A DNA stretch of 64,000 bases from Bacteroidales bacterium (GTDB taxonomy: Bacteria > Bacteroidota > Bacteroidia > Bacteroidales > UBA932). A program made the position numbers and the translations under genes. Of this stretch, positions 32,651 to 42,545 are shown in pieces; the first letter of the stretch is position 1, and the number at the start of each line of letters is the position of its first letter. The notes beneath the pieces are model-generated. The model saw nothing but the letters and a program-made list of their open reading frames with translations. It did no database searches and was not told where the DNA came from. The stretch is from assembly GCA_017447265.1 (NCBI GenBank), contig JAFSOA010000006.1, forward strand, positions 1 through 64,000, written 5' to 3'.

Positions 32651-33871
32651 TCATTCAAACAGGCATTTGTCCAATTCCGCGCGAATGAACTCCGCATCGA
32701 GGTGCTGGCCGATGAACACCAGCTTCTGCATGCGGTCGCCATAGGTGCGGTCCCAGTCGTGGAGCAGTTCGGGCTGTTCGCGCAGTTTCTCGATGAGTTC
32801 GTCTTCGGGCATGGTGGCAAACCACTGCCCCACATTGCGGAGCACGAACTGACGCCCGGCCTGCTCGAAGAGGTAGCAGGTGTCGAACTCTTCGCTGAAG
32901 TAGCAGATGCCCTTGGCGCGGATTACGTTTTTGGGCCATTTCTTCGCCACGAAGTTGTCGAAGGCATTCAGGTCGAAGGGCCTACGCGCCTGATAGACGA
33001 ACGTACCGATGCCGTATTCCTCGGCTTCGCCTTCGTCATGATCGTGGTGATGATGATGGTGGTGGCCGTGCTCATGTCCGTGTTCATGCTCGTCGTGGTC
33101 ATCCTCCTCGTCCTCGTCCTCGTCTTCGTCTTCGTCGTGATGCTCCACTTCCTGGATCCAGGCGGCGGAAGCAGCCACTTCGTCGAACTGGAACAGGCCC
33201 GTGTCGAGGATTTCCTCGAGTTCGATCCGGCCGTAGTCACATTCGATGATCCGGGCCTTGGGCTGCAGGGTGCGTACGATGGCACGGATGCGGCCCAGTT
33301 CCTCCGGTGTCACTTCGGAAGCCTTGTTGAGCAGCACGATGTTGCAGAACTCGATCTGCTGGATCACCAGGTTCTCGATGTCGTCTTCCTCGATGTGCGG
33401 CTTCTGCAGGGCCTCGCCCACGGCGAACTCGTCGCGCATGCGCAGGGCGTCGACCACGGTCACGATGCAGTCGAGCACGGGAATGCCGTTCTTCACATAG
33501 GCATAGCCCAGGGCGGGAATCGAGCAGATGGTCTGGGCGATGGGCTCCGGCTCGCAGATGCCGCTGGCCTCGATCACGATGTAGTCGAAGGTCTGGCGCG
33601 AAGTGATGTCGCAGAGTTGCTCGATCAGGTCGGTCTTCAAAGTACAGCATATGCAGCCGTTCTGGAGGGCCACCAGACTGTCGTCCTTCTTGCCCACAAC
33701 ACCGCCTTTCTGGATGAGGTCGGCATCAATGTTAACTTCACCCAAGTCATTGACAATCACAGCAAAGCGAATACCTTTTCGATTATTCAGGATCTGGTTG
33801 ACCAGGGTGGTTTTTCCGCTGCCCAGGTAGCCGGTCAGCAGGAGTACCGGGATTTCTTTGGGTTCTTCCAT
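32651..33871 (-). CDS. CobW/ZNG1-type GTPase metallochaperone (COG0523) with His-rich loop
   Basis: A 406-residue G3E GTPase. The P-loop is GYLGSGKT at 14-21, the metal-binding CxCC is Cys73-Ile-Cys75-Cys76 in NGCICCTLK, and SKAD is replaced by LNKAS. A long acidic and His-rich segment at about residues 240-280 (HGHEHGHHHHHHHDHD) precedes the CobW_C domain. Such proteins deliver zinc or cobalt. The start abuts the stop of the DHHW-M15 gene, so it is probably the last gene of the long operon that contains the B12-dependent aminomutase; a cobalt role is therefore possible, zinc equally so. Confidence 0.9.
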   Translation of the reverse strand: MEEPKEIPVLLLTGYLGSGKTTLVNQILNNRKGIRFAVIVNDLGEVNIDADLIQKGGVVGKKDDSLVALQNGCICCTLKTDLIEQLCDITSRQTFDYIVIEASGICEPEPIAQTICSIPALGYAYVKNGIPVLDCIVTVVDALRMRDEFAVGEALQKPHIEEDDIENLVIQQIEFCNIVLLNKASEVTPEELGRIRAIVRTLQPKARIIECDYGRIELEEILDTGLFQFDEVAASAAWIQEVEHHDEDEDEDEDEEDDHDEHEHGHEHGHHHHHHHDHDEGEAEEYGIGTFVYQARRPFDLNAFDNFVAKKWPKNVIRAKGICYFSEEFDTCYLFEQAGRQFVLRNVGQWFATMPEDELIEKLREQPELLHDWDRTYGDRMQKLVFIGQHLDAEFIRAELDKCLFE

Positions 33872-35809
33872 TTACTTCTTTTCAAAATGTTGATAATCTT
33901 TCATGGTGTTCCAGGCGCCGCCCCACTGGAAGCCGCGCGCACGGAACAGTTTGCAGCACAGGTCGTCTGCGGTGATCTTGTGCGGAAAATCCGCACTCCG
34001 GTCGACAAATTCCACCGCTTCGGGCGGCTCCACCACCTCCCCTTTCACGTACGGATTCTGCAGGGGGTTGATGTCCACCGCCAGGCCCAGCGCATGGGCC
34101 GAGAGCGATGCGCCCGAGGTCTTTGTCCGGTAGTTGAAGCAGGAAGTGTTGTTGGCCGCCATCGAGCGGGCGTCATCACCGTCGAAGTCGTCGATCAGGC
34201 GGACGCTGGCCAGTTCGTACCGGGCCTTGAACAGTTCCTTAAAGATATGGAGCAGGTCGGCTGCGATGGCCTTGTTGCAGACCATCTCCCCTTTCCGGAC
34301 CTGGCCGTTGAAATCGTAATAGCGGAGCCTGAGGTAGCGCAGGTCGGACCAATCGATGCGGGCGCCTTCCTCGGGATAGGAACGGCCCAGCATGCGCTGC
34401 TTCACCGCCGCGGGGATGGTGTCGGCGCTGAAACCCGAATCAGCCGGATCCACAGGCTTGAGAAGTTTGCGGAAGCGGGAGTAAGTATAAGGTACGCAGG
34501 TATTCGTGATGTTGTTGGCGAAGAGCACATCGGTGATGCGGTGCTCGTCCACGAAATCCGCGACATTCTTCGTAAAATACCGGAAATCAGCCACATGAAT
34601 TTCCTCAAACGAATAGAAAAGATAGCCCGGCAGCGCATTGCCAAAGCTGTCCTTGATGACCAGCAGCCTGCGCCCGTTGTGCGTGGAGGTCTCCACCTTC
34701 ACCTGTTTGATGTCGCCGCCCATGAAGGTCGTGTAAGCCGCCCCGCTGCCGTCCTTGAACGAGAAGAAATACTTGCCCTGGTACGGATGGGACTCGCTGA
34801 CCACATGGAAGTCCTCGTCCAGCTCATAATTGATGTGGGTGGTGGTGTACTCCACCTCCGTGGGCATGTAGTACACGAAATCCTCCGGCGCCCGCTTGAC
34901 GGCGGCGTTCTGCGTATAGCCGTACATGCTGCCCACGAAACGGTGGACAGTATCTGCCTGATAGGCAGAAAGATCCCGGAACGGAACTTCCGCCAAGCGC
35001 GCGAACTCCTGCGCGGCATAATAGGCGCCCAACGGCGACCAGTGATGGTCCGTTCGAAGATAGATGGGCTCATCGACATGTCCGGCCAGCACGGAATAGA
35101 CGTCGACGGGCCGGACGCCGTCGCTCAGGTTCGAAAAAATGCTGTTGAACACAGGCCACTGGCGCTTCGTGTATTTGGCGGCCGCTTCCGGCCAGTAGAA
35201 TTCAGCCGAGGTCGGGATGGGCATGCACCAGACGTTCACGCCGCTCCCCAGGGCTTCGCCGTACGGGTTGACCGCCGCGGCATATTTCCGGCCGCCGTTT
35301 TCCGTGCCGAAGAAACCCATCAGGGCCCGCACGTTCTCGCCGCTGCCCACCAGGATGATGCCCGACGAGGACATCTTGGCAATGTCTTCGGCCTCCCCTT
35401 CCACGTCAGCATAGTCAAACGCTTTGACCGCCTTGACGCTGTCCTGCTTTTCCTCCAGTTCTTCAGGGATTCCGGCGAGCTCTTCCTCCGCCTCGGGCTG
35501 GGTCTCGACCGCCTTGTCGCCCGCCAGGAATTCAATATGTTCTTCGCCCAGACGCAGGCCTTCCCAGTGACGGAACTGCATGCTGAGTTCCATCAGGGTA
35601 TCGCGGTACGGCTCCGTGTCGCTGTACCACGACGAAATGGCGGCGGTCAGCGAACCGTCGGCCAGCGAGTCGAGGGTGAAAGACGGAAAGCGCTGCAGGT
35701 CGCGCTTCTCCAGGGTCGAGACGCGGCTGCGCGGCAAAAGATTGAATCCGGCCGTGAGGATCAGCCAGGCCAGTGCAACGACAGCGACGTAAAAGTAGTT
35801 TCCTTTCAT
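33872..35809 (-). CDS. DHHW-family protein fused to an M15 peptidase domain
   Basis: A 645-residue protein. A single N-terminal membrane helix (about residues 6-24) is followed by a DHHW/SGNH-like region with the family motif TDHHW (253-257) and KDSFGN (386-391). Residues about 455-645 are an M15-type D,D- or L,D-peptidase: INPLQNPY-containing core with metal ligands His572 and Asp579 in SAHALGLAVDI and His641 in DYQHF. DHHW proteins partner MBOAT acyltransferases in polymer O-acylation; M15 enzymes cut peptidoglycan stems. The fusion would place both activities in the periplasm. It is preceded by MBOAT with 1 bp between. Confidence 0.85.
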   Translation of the reverse strand: MKGNYFYVAVVALAWLILTAGFNLLPRSRVSTLEKRDLQRFPSFTLDSLADGSLTAAISSWYSDTEPYRDTLMELSMQFRHWEGLRLGEEHIEFLAGDKAVETQPEAEEELAGIPEELEEKQDSVKAVKAFDYADVEGEAEDIAKMSSSGIILVGSGENVRALMGFFGTENGGRKYAAAVNPYGEALGSGVNVWCMPIPTSAEFYWPEAAAKYTKRQWPVFNSIFSNLSDGVRPVDVYSVLAGHVDEPIYLRTDHHWSPLGAYYAAQEFARLAEVPFRDLSAYQADTVHRFVGSMYGYTQNAAVKRAPEDFVYYMPTEVEYTTTHINYELDEDFHVVSESHPYQGKYFFSFKDGSGAAYTTFMGGDIKQVKVETSTHNGRRLLVIKDSFGNALPGYLFYSFEEIHVADFRYFTKNVADFVDEHRITDVLFANNITNTCVPYTYSRFRKLLKPVDPADSGFSADTIPAAVKQRMLGRSYPEEGARIDWSDLRYLRLRYYDFNGQVRKGEMVCNKAIAADLLHIFKELFKARYELASVRLIDDFDGDDARSMAANNTSCFNYRTKTSGASLSAHALGLAVDINPLQNPYVKGEVVEPPEAVEFVDRSADFPHKITADDLCCKLFRARGFQWGGAWNTMKDYQHFEKK

Positions 35810-35810
35810 C

Positions 35811-37193
35811 TCAGAAGCGTGTGTAAATGAAAGGATTGTTGGTAGCCCCCACCAGCAGGGCCGTACTGACGGCGAGCAGGGCCAGCGCCAGCACCAGCTT
35901 CGAGAGCATGAGCACGCTCCGGCCGAAGGCCCGGCGGGTGCCGATCATTCTTTCGATCCAGCGTCCCAGCGGCAGGCAGCACACAAGGGCCGCCAGCCAG
36001 AGCCAGAAGCGGGACAGCAGGGCGCTTTGCACCGTAAAGTCGGTGAAGGCTTCCGCCTTGCCGAAGAGCAGCGGAAAGAAAGCCGTCATCCGGCTGAAAT
36101 CCACGAAATAGAAGATGCCCCAGCCCAGCACCACCAGCAACAGGCTGTAGCTATGCAGCAGCCAGGCCGGCACTTTCCAGCGCAGGAGGGTATACTTCTC
36201 TAGCGCCACGATCAGGCCGAAATACAGACCCCAGACGATGAAGTTCCAGCTGGCGCCGTGCCACATGCCCGTCAGAAACCAGACCACCAGGATGTTCAGA
36301 GCCTGGTGACGACGGTTGCCTCCCAGAGGAATGTAAAGATAGTCCCGGAAAAAACTGCCGAGGGAGATGTGCCAGCGCCGCCAGAAATCCGTGATGGAAT
36401 TGCAGCAGTACGGATGGTCGAAATTTTCCTTGAAATGGAAGCCCAGGCAGCGTCCGATGCCGATGGCCATGTCGGAGTAACCGGAGAAATCGAAATAGAT
36501 CTGCAGGCTGAAAGCGATCAGGCCCACCCAGGCGCCGGCCGTGGTGAGGCCGCCCAGGTCGCCGGCCAGGAACTGGTCGGAAACTTCCGACAGCTGGTTG
36601 GCCAGAATCACCTTCTTGCCCAGGCCCACCAGAAAGCGGAAACTGCCGTCGGCCAGGTCGTCGACCGTGACCTTGCGGTGCTGGATTTCCCGGGCGATAG
36701 TGCCGTAGCGCACAATCGGGCCCGCAATCAGTTGCGGGAACATGGCGATATAGAGCAAAAGCCCGCCGAAGCGCTTCTGCGCAGGACTTTCGCCGCGGTA
36801 CACGTCTACCAGGTACGAGATGGACTGGAAGGTATAGAAGCTGATGCCGATGGGCAGCGCGAGTGCCGGCACGGGGACGCCCAGCAGTTCGCCGAAAAAG
36901 CCCAGGTACTTGAAAACACCGAGGATGGCCAGGTTGACGACCAGGCCGACAATAAGCCAGAACGTCTTCCCGCGTCCCGCACGCCCCACTCCCAGGCCGA
37001 CGAGCCAGTTGAGCAGGGCGCAGAGGACCAGCAGGAAAACGTACACCGGTTCGCCCCACGCATAGAAGATGAGCGAGAAGACGACCAGTACCGCATTCTT
37101 CACCCTGTTGCCTTCCGCCCGGGAGGCCAGCAGATAGCACAGCGCAAAAGCCGGGAGGAAGGCAAAGAGGAAGAAAAGGTCGGCAAAGACCAT
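35811..37193 (-). CDS. MBOAT family O-acyltransferase (AlgI/DltB type)
   Basis: A 460-residue membrane protein with about ten helices. The MBOAT signature has [21 protein letters not shown] (272-292) and catalytic His312 in [11 protein letters not shown]. AlgI-type proteins pass acyl groups, usually acetyl from acetyl-CoA, across the membrane to a periplasmic SGNH-type partner, here the DHHW-M15 protein encoded next. Its ATG directly follows the etfA stop codon (no intergenic base), so it is translated from the same transcript as the fermentation genes. Confidence 0.92.
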   Translation of the reverse strand: MVFADLFFLFAFLPAFALCYLLASRAEGNRVKNAVLVVFSLIFYAWGEPVYVFLLVLCALLNWLVGLGVGRAGRGKTFWLIVGLVVNLAILGVFKYLGFFGELLGVPVPALALPIGISFYTFQSISYLVDVYRGESPAQKRFGGLLLYIAMFPQLIAGPIVRYGTIAREIQHRKVTVDDLADGSFRFLVGLGKKVILANQLSEVSDQFLAGDLGGLTTAGAWVGLIAFSLQIYFDFSGYSDMAIGIGRCLGFHFKENFDHPYCCNSITDFWRRWHISLGSFFRDYLYIPLGGNRRHQALNILVVWFLTGMWHGASWNFIVWGLYFGLIVALEKYTLLRWKVPAWLLHSYSLLLVVLGWGIFYFVDFSRMTAFFPLLFGKAEAFTDFTVQSALLSRFWLWLAALVCCLPLGRWIERMIGTRRAFGRSVLMLSKLVLALALLAVSTALLVGATNNPFIYTRF

Positions 37194-38201
37194 TTACCGG
37201 GCCTGCTCCTTTTTGAGGCGTTCGGTGAGCAGCGGAACGACCTTGTTGAGGTCGCATACGATGCCCAGGTCAGCCACGCTGAAAATCGGAGCGAACTTGT
37301 CTTTGTTGACCGCAATGATGGTCTCGGATTCCTCCATGCCGGCCAGATGCTGGATGGCACCGGAGATACCGAGGGCGAAATACACGGCGGGACGGACCGT
37401 CTTGCCGGTCTGGCCCACCTGACGGTCGTGCGGCATCACGCCGGCGTCGACCATGGCGCGGGACGAAGACACTTCTCCGCCCAGGACCGTTGCCAGGCCC
37501 TGCAGCATGTCGAAGCCTTCCTTGCAGCCGACACCGCGGCCGCCGGACACCAGGATTTTCGCGTCGGCAATGTCGACGGCGGTCTTCTGGGCCTTCACGG
37601 TCTTGACAAGTTTCACGACGAACTTGCTGGCGTCGAATTTGGGCTTGAAACTGACGATCTCTCCCTTGCGGTTGAAGTCGGGCGTGGCTTTCGGCATCAC
37701 GCCGGGACGCACGGTCGACATCTGCGGACGGTGCTCGGGGCACTTGATGGTCGCCATCAGATTGCCGCCGAAGGCCGGACGCGTCATCTCGAACTCATGG
37801 GTTTCTTCGTTGATGGTCAGTTTGGTGCAGTCTGCCGTCAGGCCGGTGCCCAGACGGGCGGCGATGCGCGGCGCGAGATCACGGCCGATGGTCGTGGCGC
37901 CATACATCAGGATCGACGGCTTGAAAGCGTTGACTGCCTGGAACACAGCCTGCGTGTACTGCTCGGTGACATAGTCCTTGAGCTCGGGTTCGTCGATGAC
38001 GACCACCTTGTCGGCGCCGTAGGCCACCAGCGTCTGCGCCTTGTCGGCGATGCCGCAGCCGGCCAGGATGGCCACCACTTTCTCGTTCGTCACCTGAGAG
38101 AGGTCACGGGCCTTGCCGATCAGCTCCAGGGCTACCGGCTGGATCTCACCGTCACGCTGCTCTGCAAATACATAGATGTCTTTATAGTCAGAAAAATCCA
38201 T
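37194..38201 (-). CDS. etfA: electron transfer flavoprotein, alpha subunit
   Basis: A 335-residue FixB/EtfA protein. The C-terminal FAD domain has [36 protein letters not shown] and [16 protein letters not shown], all diagnostic. With EtfB it accepts electrons from or donates them to the acyl-CoA dehydrogenase encoded two genes upstream, and may take part in electron bifurcation to ferredoxin as in clostridial Bcd-Etf. The gene ends against the MBOAT start codon. Confidence 0.96.
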   Translation of the reverse strand: MDFSDYKDIYVFAEQRDGEIQPVALELIGKARDLSQVTNEKVVAILAGCGIADKAQTLVAYGADKVVVIDEPELKDYVTEQYTQAVFQAVNAFKPSILMYGATTIGRDLAPRIAARLGTGLTADCTKLTINEETHEFEMTRPAFGGNLMATIKCPEHRPQMSTVRPGVMPKATPDFNRKGEIVSFKPKFDASKFVVKLVKTVKAQKTAVDIADAKILVSGGRGVGCKEGFDMLQGLATVLGGEVSSSRAMVDAGVMPHDRQVGQTGKTVRPAVYFALGISGAIQHLAGMEESETIIAVNKDKFAPIFSVADLGIVCDLNKVVPLLTERLKKEQAR

Positions 38202-38221
38202 AGCGATACAGTTTTAGACGG

Positions 38222-39007
38222 TTAGATGATGTGTTTCTCCTTGAGTTTGGCAACAATCAGTTCCACAGCCTCTTCAGCGTCCACTTCGTGGACCTGGCCG
38301 GGTTCCTTGAGTTCCTTGGTGAACGACTTGACCACCTTGGTCGGCGAGCCTTTCAGGCCGAGTTCGGTCTCCGGCACGTCGATGCGGTCGGCGCCCCATA
38401 CCTCGACTTCCTTGCCGTAGGCATCCACGATGCCGCCCACGCTCATGTAGCGCGGCTTCACGGCGGAGGCCAGGCAGGTCAGCAGGGCTTTACCCTGGAA
38501 TTCGAGGATCTGGCAGCCGTCTTCGGTTTCCTTGGTCACCGTAAACTTCTTCGAAGCCGCGTCGTATTCCAGACCGGCGACATAGGAAATCTGCGGAATG
38601 CCCAGGTGCTCGGAAATCTCCGGGCCCACCTGTGCGGTGTCACCGTCGATGGCCTGGCGGCCGGCGATGATCAGATCCCAGTCGAGCTGGCGCGCCACAC
38701 CGGCCAGCGCCTTGGAAGTCGCCAGCGTGTCGGCGCCGCCGAGCTTGCGGTCGGTCAGCAGGATGGCGCGGTCGGCACCCATGGCAAAAGCCTCGCGCAG
38801 AATGATTTCCGCAGCGGGGATACCCATGGTCACGACGGTCACTTCAGCACCGAATTTGTCCTTGAGCTGCAGAGCGAATTCAAGACCTCCTTTGTCGTCC
38901 GGGTTCATGATGGCGGGAACACCCTCGCGGACCAGGGTCTTGGTGACCGGATCGATCTTGATCTCGGTCGTATCGGGAACTTGCTTGATACAGACTAAAA
39001 TTTTCAT
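38222..39007 (-). CDS. etfB: electron transfer flavoprotein, beta subunit
   Basis: A 261-residue FixA/EtfB protein: MKILVCIKQVPDTTEIKID at the N-terminus, LQLKDKFGAEVTVVTMG and the nucleotide segment IAGRQAIDGDTAQVGP. It binds AMP or FAD and pairs with EtfA. It lies 20 bp upstream of etfA and 12 bp downstream of bcd in a compact catabolic order. Confidence 0.96.
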   Translation of the reverse strand: MKILVCIKQVPDTTEIKIDPVTKTLVREGVPAIMNPDDKGGLEFALQLKDKFGAEVTVVTMGIPAAEIILREAFAMGADRAILLTDRKLGGADTLATSKALAGVARQLDWDLIIAGRQAIDGDTAQVGPEISEHLGIPQISYVAGLEYDAASKKFTVTKETEDGCQILEFQGKALLTCLASAVKPRYMSVGGIVDAYGKEVEVWGADRIDVPETELGLKGSPTKVVKSFTKELKEPGQVHEVDAEEAVELIVAKLKEKHII

Positions 39008-39019
39008 CTCGTGACCCTC

Positions 39020-40183
39020 CTACTTGATTTTACCGAACAATTTACCTGCGATGACCATACGCTGGACCTCGGAGGTACCTTCATAGATCTCCGTGATCTT
39101 GGCGTCGCGCATCATGCGCTCCACCGGATACTCACGGGTGTATCCGTAACCGCCGTGGAACTGGACGCACTTGGTGGTCACTTCCATGGCCACTTCGGCA
39201 GCGTAGAGTTTCGCCATCGCGGCGTCGGCCGAGAAGTTCACGCGCGGATTGGCCGTGTGCTCGTCCTCGCGGAAGGCGGCGCTGCGCACCAGCAGGCGTG
39301 CGGCCTCGATCTTGGTCTTGAGGTCGGCCATCTGGAACTGCGTGTTCTGGAACTGGGCGATCTTCTTGCCGAACTGCTTGCGCTCCTTGGTGTACTTGAC
39401 GGTCTCGTCGAGGGCGCCCTGGGCGATGCCGAGTGCCTGCGAGGCGATGCCGATACGACCGCCGTCGAGCGTCATCATCGCGATCTTGAAGCCCTCGCCC
39501 ACCTTGCCGAGCAGATTGGCCTTCGGGACACGCACGTTGTTGAAAATGAGCTCAGCCGTGGCACTGCCACGGATACCCATCTTCAGCTCCTTCTTGCCGA
39601 TCGAGAAGCCCGGGGTCGTGGCTTCCACAATGAAGGCGGAGATGCCTTTCGTGCCGAGGCTCTTGTCGGTCATGGCGATGACGATGTACACGTTGGCGTG
39701 ACCGGCGTTGGTGATGAAGATCTTGTTGCCGTTGATCACCCATTCCTCACCGTCCAGCACGGCCGTGGTCTGCTGGCCGGCGGCATCGGTACCGGCGTTG
39801 GGCTCGGTCAGGCCGAAGGCACCGATCCATTCGCCGGAAGCGAGCTTGGGAACATATTTCATCTTCTGCTCCTCCGTACCGAACTGGAGGATCGGGGACA
39901 TGCAGAGGGAGGTGTGGGCCGAGACCACGACACCCGTCGTGGCACAGCAGCGTGAAAGTTCCTCGACTGCAATCGAATACATGATGTTGTCGCCACCGGC
40001 GCCACCGTACTGCTTGGGGACGGGGATGCCGAAGAGGCCAAGCTTGGCCATCTTGTCGACCGTCTCCTGAGGGAAGCGTTCCTGTTCGTCGATCTCGGCG
40101 GCCAGCGGTTTGACCTCCTTTTCGGCGAACTCGCGGATCATCTGGCGGAACAGTTCCTGCGTTTTGTTGAGATTGAAATTCAT
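39020..40183 (-). CDS. bcd: short-chain acyl-CoA (butyryl-CoA) dehydrogenase
   Basis: A 387-residue flavoprotein. The catalytic base is Glu368 in IYEGTSEVQR, placed as in short-chain enzymes, and GFGLTEPNAGTDA and KIFITNAG line the FAD site. In this operon it should reduce crotonyl-CoA from Kal to butyryl-CoA, using electrons through EtfAB. It has normal length and lies between hbd and etfB. Assignment to C4 substrates is from context. Confidence 0.93.
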   Translation of the reverse strand: MNFNLNKTQELFRQMIREFAEKEVKPLAAEIDEQERFPQETVDKMAKLGLFGIPVPKQYGGAGGDNIMYSIAVEELSRCCATTGVVVSAHTSLCMSPILQFGTEEQKMKYVPKLASGEWIGAFGLTEPNAGTDAAGQQTTAVLDGEEWVINGNKIFITNAGHANVYIVIAMTDKSLGTKGISAFIVEATTPGFSIGKKELKMGIRGSATAELIFNNVRVPKANLLGKVGEGFKIAMMTLDGGRIGIASQALGIAQGALDETVKYTKERKQFGKKIAQFQNTQFQMADLKTKIEAARLLVRSAAFREDEHTANPRVNFSADAAMAKLYAAEVAMEVTTKCVQFHGGYGYTREYPVERMMRDAKITEIYEGTSEVQRMVIAGKLFGKIK

Positions 40184-40204
40184 AGTTCGTTCGGGGTTCT
40201 TCTG

Positions 40205-41041
40205 TTAATACTTGTAGAAACCTTCTCCGGTCTTGCGGCCGAGCAGGCCGGCACGCACCATCTTGCGGAGCAGCGGGTGCGGACGATACTTCGGATCACC
40301 GAATTCCTTGTACAGGACTTCCATGATGGCCAGGTTGACATCGTTGCCGATCAGGTCGGCGAGCGCCAGCGGGCCCATCGGATGGTTGGCACCGAGCATC
40401 ATGCACTTGTCGATGTCTTCAGCGGTGGCGATGCCGTCGGCCAGGATGCCGACTGCCTCGTTGATCATCGGGATGAGGATGCGGTTGACCACGAAGCCGG
40501 GAGCTTCCTTCACCTCGACAGGCTGCTTGCCGATGGAGGTGGCCAGGTCGATGACGCACTTGGTGACTTCATCGCTGGTCAGCTGGCCGCGGATCACCTC
40601 GACGAGAGCCATGCGGTCGGCCGGATTGAAGAAGTGCATGCCGATGAACTGGGCCGGACGCTTCGTGCAGGCGGCGATCTCGGTGATGCTCAGCGAGCTG
40701 CTGTTGGTAGCAAAGACCGTCTCGGGCTTGCAGATGCCGTCCAGCTCGGTGAAGACATCCTTCTTGAGCTGCATGTCCTCGACAGCAGCCTCGATGACGA
40801 GGTCAGCGTCGGCAAAGGTGGCATACTCCGTGGTGGTCGTGATGTTCGCCAGGATGGCGTTCATCTTTTCCTGGGTGATCTTTTCCTTCTCGACGAGTTT
40901 GGCGTAGCCCTTCGAGATGGAAGCCATGGCCTTGTCGAGGCTGGCCTGGGTGCGGCTTTTCATGACGACGGGCATCTTGGCGGCAAAAGCCTTCACGATT
41001 CCCTTGGCCATCGTACCGGTTCCAATAACGCAGATTTTCAT
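40205..41041 (-). CDS. hbd: 3-hydroxybutyryl-CoA dehydrogenase
   Basis: A 278-residue NAD(P)-dependent enzyme. The Rossmann loop is GTGTMAKGI, the catalytic region [19 protein letters not shown] and the C-terminal domain [13 protein letters not shown] chose the ATG at 41041 (MKICVIG), since family members start there; an ATG at 41080 overlaps the crt stop and would add 13 residues. It interconverts acetoacetyl-CoA and 3-hydroxybutyryl-CoA and is not needed for the minimal lysine route. Confidence 0.93.
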   Translation of the reverse strand: MKICVIGTGTMAKGIVKAFAAKMPVVMKSRTQASLDKAMASISKGYAKLVEKEKITQEKMNAILANITTTTEYATFADADLVIEAAVEDMQLKKDVFTELDGICKPETVFATNSSSLSITEIAACTKRPAQFIGMHFFNPADRMALVEVIRGQLTSDEVTKCVIDLATSIGKQPVEVKEAPGFVVNRILIPMINEAVGILADGIATAEDIDKCMMLGANHPMGPLALADLIGNDVNLAIMEVLYKEFGDPKYRPHPLLRKMVRAGLLGRKTGEGFYKY

Positions 41042-41072
41042 ATCGTTGTTCAGTTTATGATTGATTGTTTTA

Positions 41073-41855
41073 TTATTCATGCTTGAACTGGGCGGGACGC
41101 TTGTTCAGGAAGGCGTCCATCCCTTCCTTCTGGTCGGCCGTTGCGAAGCACTTGGAGAAATACTGGTTCTCCAGGGCGATCGACTCGTCGATGTCCAGAT
41201 CGTAGTTCTCGTTGATGCAGGTCTTCGCGAAACTCACCGCAATGGGCGCATTCTGCAGGATGAGCGACACCGTGGCGTCGACGGCACCGGCGAGTTCCTC
41301 GGGAGCCACGACACGGTTGACCAGCCCGATGCGCAGCGCCTCGTCGGCGTCGATCATCCGGGCCGTGTAGATGAGTTCCTTGGCCACCCCCTGCCCGACC
41401 AGCTTGGGAAGCCGGTAGGTGCCGTTGAAGCCGGGGATGATGCCCAGTTTCACTTCGGGCTGGCCGAAGCGGGCCTTCATCGAGGCGATGCGGATGTCGC
41501 AGGCCATGGCCAGCTCGCAGCCGCCGCCCAGGGCGAATCCGTTGACGGCGGCAATCACCGGGAACGGGAGGTCCTCAATCTTCTTGAACACGCGCGAACC
41601 GCGCTGTCCGAAGGCCAGGCCTTCCGCATCGGAGAGATGCGCCATCTCGGAGATGTCGGCGCCGGCCACGAAGGCTTTCCCCTCACCGGTGATCACGAGC
41701 ACGCGGGTTCGGTCCACATCGATGGCGTCCACAAACGCTTCCAGCTCGCACAGCAGCGTCGTGTTGAGCGCATTGAGGGTAGCCGGAGAATTGATGGTCA
41801 GCCGTACGACGCCCTGCGGAGCCTCCGACACTTTCAGAAACTGATAGTCCATCAC
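41073..41855 (-). CDS. crt: enoyl-CoA hydratase / crotonase
   Basis: A 260-residue crotonase-fold enzyme. The oxyanion loops are AFVAGADI and [16 protein letters not shown], and the catalytic glutamates are in GGGCELA and GQPEVKLGI. It hydrates crotonyl-CoA to 3-hydroxybutyryl-CoA or the reverse. Together with hbd it links acetoacetyl-CoA to crotonyl-CoA. It is 9 bp downstream of the CoA-transferase beta gene. Confidence 0.93.
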   Translation of the reverse strand: MMDYQFLKVSEAPQGVVRLTINSPATLNALNTTLLCELEAFVDAIDVDRTRVLVITGEGKAFVAGADISEMAHLSDAEGLAFGQRGSRVFKKIEDLPFPVIAAVNGFALGGGCELAMACDIRIASMKARFGQPEVKLGIIPGFNGTYRLPKLVGQGVAKELIYTARMIDADEALRIGLVNRVVAPEELAGAVDATVSLILQNAPIAVSFAKTCINENYDLDIDESIALENQYFSKCFATADQKEGMDAFLNKRPAQFKHE

Positions 41856-41864
41856 CTGTACGCT

Positions 41865-42524
41865 TTACTGGGCCATCGGCTTGAGGTCCTTGGCGATGAT
41901 GAGTTTCGCCTCGGTGGCTTCCTGCACCTGTTCCACGGTGAATTCCGGGTTGATCTCCTTGAGCACGAGGCCTTCGGGGGTCACGTCCATCACACCCATC
42001 TCGGTGATGATCATGTTCACCTGATGAGCGGCGGTCAGCGGCAGGTTGCACTCCTTCATGATCTTGTGGTTGCCCTTCTGGGTATGTTCCATGGCCACGA
42101 TCACGCGTTTGGCACCGACCACGAGGTCCATGGCACCACCCATGCCCGGCGTCAGCTTGCCCGGGATCATCCAGTTGGCGAGATTGCCTTTTTCATCGAC
42201 CTGCATGGCGCCCAGGAAGGTGCAGTCCACGTGGCCGCCGCGGATGATCAGGAACGAGTCTGCCGAAGAACAGGCGTAGGCACCCGGATAAGCCGTGATG
42301 TAGGCGCCGCCGGCATTCACGTAGTCCTTGTCCTCCTTGCCCGGTTCCGGAGCGGGACCCATGCCCACCAGGCCGTTCTCGGACTGGAGCGTCACGTTCA
42401 CACCTTCGGGAAGATAGTTCGGAATGGCGGTCGGAAGACCGATGCCGAGGTTCACCACGTCGCCGTCCTTGAGTTCCAGGGCGGCACGGCGTGCGATTGT
42501 TTCTCTGATTTGAGCTTTGTCCAT
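41865..42524 (-). CDS. atoA: butyrate-acetoacetate CoA-transferase, subunit B
   Basis: A 219-residue beta subunit. The catalytic glutamate is in [11 protein letters not shown], and VNLGIGLPT with [15 protein letters not shown] are family hallmarks. It should move CoA from butyryl-CoA to acetoacetate, releasing butyrate. Unusually, the alpha subunit gene is not adjacent but about 8.3 kb upstream, at the head of the same operon. Confidence 0.93.
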   Translation of the reverse strand: MDKAQIRETIARRAALELKDGDVVNLGIGLPTAIPNYLPEGVNVTLQSENGLVGMGPAPEPGKEDKDYVNAGGAYITAYPGAYACSSADSFLIIRGGHVDCTFLGAMQVDEKGNLANWMIPGKLTPGMGGAMDLVVGAKRVIVAMEHTQKGNHKIMKECNLPLTAAHQVNMIITEMGVMDVTPEGLVLKEINPEFTVEQVQEATEAKLIIAKDLKPMAQ

Positions 42525-42545
42525 AGTAATAAGTGTTTGATATTG

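Noticed and set aside
32702..35830. A 1042-codon open frame on the plus strand
   Set aside because: It is antisense to the CobW and DHHW-M15 genes, both of which have clear domains; GC-rich codon use opens the opposite strand.
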